DNA from: Suilimivivens sp964393865
GTDB taxonomy: Bacteria > Bacillota > Clostridia > Lachnospirales > Lachnospiraceae
Length of the DNA: 64,000 bases
Direction of reading: 5' to 3'
Assembly (NCBI GenBank): GCA_964393865.1
Contig: CAYMUW010000001.1
Span: 1 to 64,000 of the forward strand
Shown: piece after piece, positions 51,552 to 58,848 of the stretch
Numbering within the stretch: the first letter of the stretch is position 1
Layout of the letters: the number at the start of each line of letters is the position of its first letter
Translations under genes and position numbers: made by a program
The notes under the pieces: generated by a model
What the model was told of the DNA's origin: nothing
Database searches by the model: none
The model's input: the letters and a program-made list of their open reading frames with translations, nothing else

Positions 51552-51580
51552 TTGACTTTTAGAGTTATAAACTCTAAAAT
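51552..51580 (+). promoter_or_regulatory. Promoter with XRE-type operator in its spacer
   Basis: TTGACT (51552-51557), 17-bp spacer, TAAAAT (51575-51580). The perfect dyad TTTTAGAGTT-ATA-AACTCTAAAA (51557-51579) fills the spacer and touches both boxes. A repressor bound here would block RNA polymerase completely. Transcription would run toward the lipoprotein gene at 51728, giving a leader of about 140 nt. The adjacent XRE gene is the natural ligand. Confidence 0.65.
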
Positions 51581-51727
51581 ATAAAAGAAATCTAATAAAA
51601 CCGGAGTAAAATCCTAAATAAAAGTGTTCCTTCTGCGCCTTTTGTTCATGCATAGAAGGATGGGATTTTCAAAGCGGTTAAAGAGATTTCAAGATATGAC
51701 ATAAATTAGAAATTTGGAGGATTACTT

Positions 51728-52771
51728 ATGAGAAGAAAATTAGCGGCAGTAATAGCTGCAGCAGCGGTTTCGATGGCATTATTGGCCTGTGGCTCAAAAA
51801 GCACAGCTTCACCGGATACTGCGGAGGCAATGGAGGAGGAAACTGCACCAGAGGAGGCGGCTTCTACGGAAGAAGAAACGACAGAAGTAAGCGAAGAACC
51901 TAGTGAGGAAGCTGAAACAGAGAGTGAAGAAGTGCCAGAACAGGAAGAAGATGCACCAATATGGTATATGGATGAGGAAGGACTGAAAAGTGAAGAGCTT
52001 GGAATAAAAATAAGAAGAGACAGTGCGGAGTGGGAAAAATTTGGGCTTTTCGGGAGTCTTAATATCGAAATTGCAGATCAAGATTTGGTTCATACGTATG
52101 TTGATATTCCTTTTATTTGTATATATTATGAAGGTGATTTAGATAGTTTTATTTCAGAGTATGAGAGTAATTTAGAAGAGTATAAGAGGAAAAAAGCTAC
52201 TATAGGAAATGTTTCTTATGCTTCTGGTTTTACCGGTGATATTTCTCTTGGTAATGGATTTACATTTGTTGGAAACGGAATTTCTTTTTCCATATCAATC
52301 ATGTCTTATGATTGTGTTTTAGAAGATATATGGGAGAATGGTTTAAGCTCTTATGAGGAAGATAATACGGATTATTTGGCATATATAAGGGATGATACTG
52401 TATATTGCCCGGCATTAAATATAAAGTTGTCCGCCAGTGATGATAGTCTTAATACTGTTGGTGTTACTATAAGTGATAAGGGTGGGTATATAGAAATAGG
52501 AGGTAATGGATATGCCCATGGCAATGTAGAGAAACGATTTGAACAATTTACAGAAACAAGAGAAAGTTGTGACGAAACTGCTATTGATGAAACTATTGAA
52601 AGGGATATAGGAAAGTATCAATTTTCGGGAAAAGGATTTGCGAATAATTATGGTGGTGAACTATGGGCATTTTATTCAAATGAAACGGCTGATTCTATAT
52701 ACATTCGTATTGCTAATGCAGATGAACGAAAAGTAGAAGACTACCTTTCCCTCATAGAAGAATTGCAGTAA
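51728..52771 (+). CDS. Lipoprotein with acidic linker, function unknown
   Basis: 347 residues. Signal peptide with lipobox LLAC (Cys21), then about 55 residues almost wholly Glu/Thr/Ser/Ala/Pro, then a folded domain from APIWYMDEEGLKSEELGIKI onward with alternating hydrophobic strands. I do not recognise the domain. TTTGGAGG precedes the ATG. The codon pattern is more AT-rich in the second half than in the neighbouring sugar genes, which hints at acquired DNA. It may be under the XRE operator at 51557-51579. Confidence 0.7.
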   Translation: MRRKLAAVIAAAAVSMALLACGSKSTASPDTAEAMEEETAPEEAASTEEETTEVSEEPSEEAETESEEVPEQEEDAPIWYMDEEGLKSEELGIKIRRDSAEWEKFGLFGSLNIEIADQDLVHTYVDIPFICIYYEGDLDSFISEYESNLEEYKRKKATIGNVSYASGFTGDISLGNGFTFVGNGISFSISIMSYDCVLEDIWENGLSSYEEDNTDYLAYIRDDTVYCPALNIKLSASDDSLNTVGVTISDKGGYIEIGGNGYAHGNVEKRFEQFTETRESCDETAIDETIERDIGKYQFSGKGFANNYGGELWAFYSNETADSIYIRIANADERKVEDYLSLIEELQ

Positions 52772-52819
52772 TACAAATCTTTTAAAGCTTACTTTGACAT
52801 AGCGGCAAATACTTAATAA

Positions 52820-52911
52820 GCATCCACAATCCTAAGGAAGCAATTTGCGAAAGCCGGATGAGACTTTAAGCTCATCCAGGCGGCAGCAAGCTGACATGGA
52901 TTGGGGGATGC
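52820..52911 (+). repeat. Structured repeat element, copy 1 (putative RNA)
   Basis: About 92 nt with outer stem GCATCC/GGATGC and AATCC/GGATT, then a conserved inner part: GGAAGC, TTTGCGAAAGC, a 7-bp hairpin GGATGAG/CTCATCC enclosed by GCC/GGC, and a CAGC-AA-GCTG-like hairpin. A T-rich tail (CTTTTTCTTTTTTT) follows, so it could end a transcript. Copy 2 at 53088 has the same inner sequence but a different, still paired outer stem. I could not assign it to a known riboswitch, ribozyme or small RNA. Confidence 0.7.
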
Positions 52912-53001
52912 TTTTTCTTTTTTTATTTTAATCATAAAACCTTTCTAGCTCTTCAAAATTATTCGAAATAAAACTTGTAAATATATGACAAAAGGAATAC
53001 A

Positions 53002-53078
53002 ATGAACGCAAAGCAGCGCAGGAAACCGCACCGGAATATGATATTAATAAAATATATGAGACAATAAATAAAAGTTGA
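53002..53078 (+). pseudogene. Rpn-family C-terminal tail relic
   Basis: Twenty-four codons ending at 53078 read ERKAAQETAPEYDINKIYET-INKS. This is clearly homologous to the last residues of the relic ending at 51187 (AAQEMAPEYDIEKIY). Nothing upstream in this frame looks like Rpn. It lies between the two structured repeat copies and shows that another Rpn copy, or a duplicated 3' end, once stood here. Confidence 0.7.
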
Positions 53079-53087
53079 AAATAAATA

Positions 53088-53180
53088 AGCCTTCCCAATC
53101 CGAAGGAAGCAATTTGCGAAAGCCGGATGAGACCTTAGACTCATCCAGGCGGTAGCAAGCTGACGAGGATAGGGGAGGCT
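53088..53180 (+). repeat. Structured repeat element, copy 2 (putative RNA)
   Basis: About 93 nt, with an inner sequence nearly identical to copy 1 (GGAAGCAATTTGCGAAAGCC, hairpin GGATGAG/CTCATCC, GGTAGCAAGCTGAC). The outer stem is AGCCTTCCC/GGGGAGGCT instead of GCATCC/GGATGC. The change on both sides keeps pairing, which is compensatory evidence for an RNA structure. The T tail is short (TTTT). It lies directly after the Rpn tail relic and 120 bp before the aminotransferase gene. Confidence 0.7.
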
Positions 53181-53300
53181 TTTAAGAATTTCAATAATGC
53201 TTATGTCAATAACAGTGTTAATTAACACTTATTTTCAAAGCAGTTTATCTGTGGTAAAATATGATGAAGATTTTAATAAAAGCATAAGGAAGGTAAAGCA

Positions 53301-54485
53301 ATGATTAATGAACAATATAAGAAAATGTTAGAGGGTAAATCCGTGATCAGGCAGCTTTCGGAGTTTGCAACAGCAAGAGGAAAGGAAATCGGATATGAAA
53401 ATGTATTTGACTATAGCTTAGGAAATCCGTCCGTGCCCGTACCGGAGAAATTTACACAGGTTATGATTGAGCTTCTGCAAAATAAAAGCTCCATGGAGTT
53501 ACATGGTTACAGTCCCAGCCTTGGAATTACAACGGTGAAGGAAAAGATTGCAGCGTCTTTAAATGAGCGTTTTGACATGGATTATACGGGAAATCATATT
53601 TTCCCCACCACGGGAGCTGCCGGAGCGGTGGCCCATGCGGTACGCTGTGTGACCAAACCCGGTGATGAGGTGCTGACCTTTGCACCCTATTTTCCTGAGT
53701 ATAATCCTTACATTAATATGTCGGGAGCAGTGTTAAAGGTGGTGCCTGCCGATACGGAGAGCTTTCAGATCAATTTTGAGAAGCTTGAAGAGATGTTAAA
53801 TGAGAAAACAGCAGCGCTTTTAATCAATACGCCTAATAACCCTTCCGGTGCGGTATACAGCGCAGAGACATTAAAGGCGCTGGCAGAGCTTCTTAAGAAA
53901 AAGCAGCAGGAATACGGACATGATATTTTTATTATTTCCGATGAACCTTACAGAGAAATTGTTTTTGAAGGAGTGGACGCTCCTTATGTATCAAAATTTT
54001 ATGACAATACGCTGTCCTGCTATTCCTATTCCAAATCTCTTTCTCTGCCGGGCGAAAGAATCGGATATGTGGCTGCCAATCCCAGATGTACCGATGCAGA
54101 GCTGATCAGTGCAATGTGCGGACAGATTTCAAGAGGAATTGGTCATAATTGTCCTCCTTCTATTATTCAGCTTGCGGTGGCGGAGGTATTGGACACTACC
54201 TCGGATATGAGTGTATATGAAACCAATATGAATATTTTGTATAATGAGCTTATTTCCCTTGGCTTTACCTGTACCAAACCGGGTGGAACCTTCTATATTT
54301 TCCCGAAGGCATTGGAGGAGGATGCAGTGAGCTTTTGCCAGAAGGCATTAAAGTATGACCTGATACTGGTTCCGTCAGACAGCTTTGGTGTGCCGGGCTT
54401 TTTCCGTATGGCATATTGCATTGATACGGAAAAGGTAGAGCGGTCGCTTGAGGCGCTTCGAGAATTTGTGAAAGAAAATTATTAA
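53301..54485 (+). CDS. Pyridoxal-phosphate aminotransferase, class I/II
   Basis: 394 residues, fold-type I aminotransferase. FPTTGAAGAVAHAVR for phosphate binding, NTPNNPSGAVY, SDEPYREIVF, and the Schiff-base Lys in SYSKSLSLPGERIGY (~residue 240). Substrate not decidable; aspartate/aromatic-type is usual for this subgroup. Likely monocistronic or paired with the patatin gene 15 bp downstream. A plausible -10 TAAAAT stands about 45 bp upstream with a weak -35. Confidence 0.88.
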   Translation: MINEQYKKMLEGKSVIRQLSEFATARGKEIGYENVFDYSLGNPSVPVPEKFTQVMIELLQNKSSMELHGYSPSLGITTVKEKIAASLNERFDMDYTGNHIFPTTGAAGAVAHAVRCVTKPGDEVLTFAPYFPEYNPYINMSGAVLKVVPADTESFQINFEKLEEMLNEKTAALLINTPNNPSGAVYSAETLKALAELLKKKQQEYGHDIFIISDEPYREIVFEGVDAPYVSKFYDNTLSCYSYSKSLSLPGERIGYVAANPRCTDAELISAMCGQISRGIGHNCPPSIIQLAVAEVLDTTSDMSVYETNMNILYNELISLGFTCTKPGGTFYIFPKALEEDAVSFCQKALKYDLILVPSDSFGVPGFFRMAYCIDTEKVERSLEALREFVKENY

Positions 54486-54500
54486 GAAAGAAGGGATTTT

Positions 54501-55349
54501 ATGTATCAGGCGGGGCTTGTACTGGAAGGCGGCGGAATGAAAGGTATATATACCGCCGGTGTTCTTGATTTTTTCCTGGATAAAGGTATTGAATTTTCCG
54601 CATGCTATGGAGTGTCTGCGGGAGCATGCAGTATGTGCAGTCTGGTCTCCAAGCAGAGAGGAAGAGCTTACCATGTAAATGTTGATTATCTGAATGATAA
54701 AAATTACTGCAGTGTTTATAGTCTGCTGACAACAGGCGACTTATTTGGTGTTGATATGTGTTATCACAAAATACCGGATGAGCTGTATCCTTATGATTAC
54801 GAGACTTTTAACAGTTATCAGGGGACAATTTACAGTGTGGTTACAAACATAGAAACAGGGGAAGCGGAATATATTCCCATTAAGGATATGAAGGAGGATA
54901 TTGATGCGATTCGGGCGTCAGCCTCTCTTCCGCTGGTATCCAGAAATGTGGAATTTCGTGGGAAATATTATCTGGACGGAGGCATATCGGATGCTATTCC
55001 CATCCGTAAATCCATAGAGGATGGACATGAAAAAAACGTTGTCATTTTGACCAAGGAGGTGGGTTATCGCAGAAAACCCTCATCCATGACTTCCTTGATC
55101 AAGTTAAAATACAGAAAGTATCCGAAAGTCTATGAACTGATGAAAAACCGGCATATTGCTTATAATGATACACTGGATTATCTGGCACAGCAGGAAAAGG
55201 CAGGCAGGGTTTATCTGATACGCCCGGAAGCCAAAAGTGATGTAGGCCGTATTGAAAAGGATGAAAGAAAGCTTAAAGCACTTTATGAGCAGGGATTTCA
55301 TGACGGTGAGATGCATTATGAGAAGCTGATTGATTATCTGGAAAACTAA
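54501..55349 (+). CDS. Patatin-like phospholipase family protein
   Basis: 282 residues. Oxyanion loop EGGGMKGIYTAGVLD at residues 8-22, nucleophile Ser in GVSAGA (~41), catalytic Asp in DGGISD (~160). It belongs to the RssA/YlbK-like cytoplasmic patatins predicted to hydrolyse acyl esters. It follows the aminotransferase by 15 bp and is followed by uppP after 24 bp. Confidence 0.88.
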   Translation: MYQAGLVLEGGGMKGIYTAGVLDFFLDKGIEFSACYGVSAGACSMCSLVSKQRGRAYHVNVDYLNDKNYCSVYSLLTTGDLFGVDMCYHKIPDELYPYDYETFNSYQGTIYSVVTNIETGEAEYIPIKDMKEDIDAIRASASLPLVSRNVEFRGKYYLDGGISDAIPIRKSIEDGHEKNVVILTKEVGYRRKPSSMTSLIKLKYRKYPKVYELMKNRHIAYNDTLDYLAQQEKAGRVYLIRPEAKSDVGRIEKDERKLKALYEQGFHDGEMHYEKLIDYLEN

Positions 55350-55373
55350 AATAGGAAAGGTTTAATCATAAAA

Positions 55374-56225
55374 ATGATGGAATTTTTAAAAGCAGTGTTG
55401 TTTGGCATTGTTGAGGGAATAACGGAGTGGCTTCCAATCAGCAGTACCGGACATATGATACTTTTGGATGAATTTGTAAAGCTGGATGTGTCCCCGGAAT
55501 TTTGGGAAATGTTTCTGGTAGTAATCCAGTTGGGTGCAATTCTGGCCGTGGTGATTTTATTCTGGAACCAGATATGGCCTTTTGGAAAGAAGAGCAATTC
55601 TGATCCGGTGGGGAAGACAGGTTTTTTGTCCTGGTGTAAAAAGGATATCTGGACGCTTTGGTTTAAAATCATAGCGGCATGTCTGCCGGCAGCAGTGGTA
55701 GGATTGCTTTTTGACGAATTGTTTGAGGAACTGTTTTATAATGGTGTTTGCGTGGCAATAGCATTAATTGTGTTTGGCGTTGGTTTTATTATTATAGAAA
55801 ATAAAAACAGGGGTGCAGCTGTAAAGGTTAATTCTTTAAGTCAGATTACTTATAAAACAGCATTAATTATTGGCCTGTTTCAGCTGATTGCAGCAATTTT
55901 TCCGGGAACATCCCGCTCCGGTGCTACCATTTTGGGTGCATTGCTGATTGGAGTCTCCAGAACAGTTGCGGCTGAGTTTACTTTTTTCCTGGCAATTCCC
56001 GTGATGCTGGGAGCCAGTCTTCTGAAGCTGGTTAAGTTTGGATTTTCCTTTAGCGGAAATGAAATCATGATTTTGCTTACCGGAATGGTCACGGCATTTC
56101 TTGTTTCTGTAATTGTGATTAAGTTTTTGATGGGCTATATCAAGAAGCATGATTTTAAAGTTTTTGGATGGTACCGTATTGTGTTAGGACTCCTTGTACT
56201 GATATATTTTGGAATATGTGCATAA
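55374..56225 (+). CDS. uppP: Undecaprenyl-diphosphatase (UppP/BacA)
   Basis: 283 residues with about eight membrane helices. Signature motifs are EGITEWLPISSTGHMIL (residues ~15-31) and PGTSRSGATI (~177-186), whose Glu, Ser, His and Arg form the active site. It recycles undecaprenyl pyrophosphate for cell-wall synthesis and gives bacitracin tolerance. The central loop (~75-85) is charged, as usual. Confidence 0.93.
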   Translation: MMEFLKAVLFGIVEGITEWLPISSTGHMILLDEFVKLDVSPEFWEMFLVVIQLGAILAVVILFWNQIWPFGKKSNSDPVGKTGFLSWCKKDIWTLWFKIIAACLPAAVVGLLFDELFEELFYNGVCVAIALIVFGVGFIIIENKNRGAAVKVNSLSQITYKTALIIGLFQLIAAIFPGTSRSGATILGALLIGVSRTVAAEFTFFLAIPVMLGASLLKLVKFGFSFSGNEIMILLTGMVTAFLVSVIVIKFLMGYIKKHDFKVFGWYRIVLGLLVLIYFGICA

Positions 56226-56240
56226 AAAGCTTCAGTTTTG

Positions 56241-56269
56241 TTGACAATTTGCTAATTATGGAGTACACT
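56241..56269 (+). promoter_or_regulatory. Promoter of the DUF6465 gene
   Basis: TTGACA (56241-56246), 17-bp spacer, TACACT (56264-56269), about 100 nt before the start codon. The strong -35 fits the high expression expected from the codon use of the downstream gene. Confidence 0.65.
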
Positions 56270-56376
56270 GTTTCCCATAAAAAGTGTTTTTACACGGGGT
56301 TCTCGGGGGAGAAAATAGGTAACCTGTTAATTGTAACAGAAGAAGAATGGAATTCTTCATGGAAAGGAGTTTTATT

Positions 56377-56868
56377 ATGGCAGAAGTAAAGAAGGCAACA
56401 GCGAAAGTGATTGCCAAGGCAGCGCCTGCTAAAGAGGTAAAAGCATCTACAGTTAAGGAAGAAGTCAAGGAAGCGCCTAAGGCTGAGGTTAAGGAAGCAG
56501 CTCCCGCTAAGAAGGAAGCAGCAGCTAAGAAAGAGCCTGTTAAGAAGGAAACAGCAGCTAAGAAAGAGCCTGTTAAGAAGGAAGCAGCAGCTAAGAAAGC
56601 ACCTGTTAAGAAAGCCGCAGAGCCTAAGAAGACAGTAGCGAAAAAGGCAGCAGCAAAGAAGGTTGAAGTTCATCAATCCGTTAACTTCCAGTTTAGTGGA
56701 AAGTCCTACACACCGGATGATCTGTTAAACATCTGTAAGGATGTATGGAAATATGACCTGAATGGTAAGGAAGAAGACTTCAAGAGCGTTGAGCTTTATG
56801 TTAAACCTGAAGAGAACACTACATATTATGTGATCAACGGAACTATTACAGGAAGCTTCTTTATTTAA
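56377..56868 (+). CDS. Lys/Ala/Glu-repeat protein with C-terminal DUF6465 domain
   Basis: 163 residues from the ATG at 56377 (AAAGGAG upstream; an earlier in-frame ATG lacks one). Residues ~1-100 are a low-complexity histone-H1-like tail with near-exact repeats of the type AAAKKEPVKKE. Residues ~105-163 form a compact domain (VNFQFSGKSYTPDDLLNICK ... YYVINGTITGSFFI) that matches DUF6465 of Lachnospiraceae. The basic tail suggests nucleic-acid or envelope-polymer binding; the function is unknown. Monocistronic between its own promoter and terminator. Confidence 0.8.
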   Translation: MAEVKKATAKVIAKAAPAKEVKASTVKEEVKEAPKAEVKEAAPAKKEAAAKKEPVKKETAAKKEPVKKEAAAKKAPVKKAAEPKKTVAKKAAAKKVEVHQSVNFQFSGKSYTPDDLLNICKDVWKYDLNGKEEDFKSVELYVKPEENTTYYVINGTITGSFFI

Positions 56869-56912
56869 TGTAAGTCAAAAAAGAGTAAGGATAGAATGTG
56901 AAGCATTTTTTT

Positions 56913-56942
56913 GAGAGCTGCATTGGCAGCTCTCTTTTTTTT
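56913..56942 (+). terminator. Strong terminator after the DUF6465 gene
   Basis: GAGAGCTGC (56913-56921) and GCAGCTCTC (56926-56934) with a 4-nt loop, followed by eight T. Separates the gene from the heat-shock operon. Confidence 0.92.
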
Positions 56943-56976
56943 AGATTTTTTTAATAATTAATTTTCCCGATACCTG

Positions 56977-57046
56977 TTGACAATGTATAGGGTAAGTGAT
57001 ATTTTATGGTAAGAAGGTGTTAGCACTCTAATCGAATGAGTGCTAA
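56977..57046 (+). promoter_or_regulatory. Heat-shock promoter with CIRCE operator
   Basis: TTGACA (56977-56982), 17-bp spacer, TATTTT (57000-57005). The canonical CIRCE element TTAGCACTC-N9-GAGTGCTAA is at 57020-57046. HrcA binds CIRCE and represses the hrcA-grpE-dnaK-dnaJ operon; GroESL-dependent HrcA activity couples it to folding stress. Confidence 0.97.
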
Positions 57047-57092
57047 CAAACAAAAGAAAGCATATATCATTTGGGTGGAAGGGGTGATGGAA

Positions 57093-58124
57093 ATGCAGTT
57101 AAGTGAAAGAAAACTAAAAATCTTGCAGGCCATCATCCGCAACTATCTGGAAACAGGGGAACCGGTAGGGAGCCGTACCATTTCCAAGTATACGGATTTA
57201 AATTTAAGTTCCGCAACCATCAGAAATGAAATGTCGGATTTGGAGGAGATGGGATATATTTTGCAGCCCCATACCTCGGCGGGGCGAATTCCTTCTGATA
57301 AAGGGTACCGATTGTATGTGGATACCATGATGGAGGAGAAGGATCGGGAGCTGGAAGAGCTTAAAGAAATGATGCTGGAAAAGGAAGATAAGATGGATCA
57401 TCTTCTCAAACAGGTGGCAAAGCTCCTTGCGGTAAATACCAATTATGCTACCATGATTTCGGCACCGACCATTCACACCAATAAAATAAAATTTTTACAG
57501 CTTTCTCGAGTGGATATCAATCAACTGCTGGCGGTTGTGGTTGTAGAAGGAAATGTAATTAAAAATAACATTATTCCGGTGGACGGGGAGCTTGATGATG
57601 AGACGCTGCTTAAACTGAATATTCTGTTGAATACCCATCTGAACGGACTGACACTGGAGGAAATTAATCTCAGTATGATTTCAGCCATGAAGCAGCAGGC
57701 AGGTATCCACAGCACGATTGTTGCTGATGTGATAGATGCGATTGCAGAGTCCATTAAGGCAGATGAAGATTTGGAGATTTATACCAGCGGAGCCAATAAC
57801 ATTTTTAAGTATCCTGAACTGGCTGACCAGCAGAAGGCCAGCGAGATTATCAATACCTTTGAAGAAAAGCAGATGCTCACGGAGTTGGTGCAGGATACCC
57901 TGGCGGATGAAAACAATACGGGTATTCAGGTGTACATCGGAAATGAAACACCAATTCAGGCAATGAAGGATTGCAGTGTGGTGACTGCAACCTATGAATT
58001 GGGTGAAGGCATGCGAGGAACAATAGGAATTATCGGCCCGAAAAGAATGGATTACGACAAGGTAGTAGGAACGCTAAAGACAATTACTCATCAACTGGAT
58101 GAATTATATAAAAAGAAAACTTAG
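57093..58124 (+). CDS. hrcA: Heat-inducible transcription repressor HrcA
   Basis: 343 residues from the ATG at 57093, with AAGGGG 8 bp upstream; longer frames would run into the CIRCE element. Winged helix MQLSERKLKILQAIIRNYLE ... SSATIRNEMSDLEEMGYI and the HTSAGRIPSDKGYRLYVD hinge, then the GAF-like dimer domain. It represses its own operon through the CIRCE site 47 bp upstream. Confidence 0.95.
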   Translation: MQLSERKLKILQAIIRNYLETGEPVGSRTISKYTDLNLSSATIRNEMSDLEEMGYILQPHTSAGRIPSDKGYRLYVDTMMEEKDRELEELKEMMLEKEDKMDHLLKQVAKLLAVNTNYATMISAPTIHTNKIKFLQLSRVDINQLLAVVVVEGNVIKNNIIPVDGELDDETLLKLNILLNTHLNGLTLEEINLSMISAMKQQAGIHSTIVADVIDAIAESIKADEDLEIYTSGANNIFKYPELADQQKASEIINTFEEKQMLTELVQDTLADENNTGIQVYIGNETPIQAMKDCSVVTATYELGEGMRGTIGIIGPKRMDYDKVVGTLKTITHQLDELYKKKT

Positions 58125-58145
58125 GCATGAAAGGGATGAGGATAA

Positions 58146-58784
58146 ATGAGTGAAGAAATAAAAAAGGATATATCGGAGACGGAGTTTAACGAGGATATGG
58201 AAGAGGAAATTTGTCAGGAGACTCCGGAAGAAGGCGCCTGCAAGGAGCAGCAGGATGAATGCGAAATCCCGGATGCGCAGGAGGAAGCAGATAGTAAAGC
58301 CGATAAAAAGGCTGCCAAAAAGAAGCTGAAATCCGATAAGAAGCAGGATGCACTTAAAGAAAAGGTTGAGGAGCTTGAGGATCGGGTAAAGCGCCAGATG
58401 GCAGAGTTTGATAATTTTAGAAAACGCACCGATAGAGAAAAGACGGTAATGTTTGAAACCGGAGCAAAAAGTGTTATCGAAAAAATTCTTCCGGTGGTAG
58501 ACAATTTTGAAAGAGGTCTTGCCGCAGTTCCGGAGGGTGAAAAGGGAGGTGCATTTGCCGAGGGAATGGAAATGATCTACAAGCAGCTTATGAGTGAGCT
58601 GGAAAAAATAGATGTGAAGCCTATTCCGGCGGTAGGGGAGGAGTTTAATCCTGATTTTCACAATGCGGTAATGCAGGTGGAAAGTGAGGAGTACGAATCT
58701 GGGATCATTGCGCAGGAACTTCAAAAGGGCTACACCTACAGAGACAGCGTAGTAAGACACAGCATGGTAGCTGTGGTCAGCTAG
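58146..58784 (+). CDS. grpE: Nucleotide exchange factor GrpE
   Basis: 212 residues. Acidic, lysine-containing N-terminal tail (~1-70), long coiled-coil (~70-110, VEELEDRVKRQMAEFDNFRK) and the C-terminal beta domain NPDFHNAVMQVE ... GYTYRDSVVRHSMVAVV. Releases ADP from DnaK. 21 bp after hrcA. Confidence 0.95.
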   Translation: MSEEIKKDISETEFNEDMEEEICQETPEEGACKEQQDECEIPDAQEEADSKADKKAAKKKLKSDKKQDALKEKVEELEDRVKRQMAEFDNFRKRTDREKTVMFETGAKSVIEKILPVVDNFERGLAAVPEGEKGGAFAEGMEMIYKQLMSELEKIDVKPIPAVGEEFNPDFHNAVMQVESEEYESGIIAQELQKGYTYRDSVVRHSMVAVVS

Positions 58785-58848
58785 ATATAAAAGGCAGTCA
58801 ACAACAATATTGCATAAAACAAACAAATAAAATCAGGAGGAGATCATT

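Noticed and set aside
52820..53180. c-di-GMP-I, cobalamin, THF riboswitch, hammerhead or twister ribozyme for the twin elements
   Set aside because: The GAAA, GCC/GGC and terminal stem features are suggestive, but the invariant core strings of these families are not present or are in the wrong order, and no regulated gene with a matching role follows.
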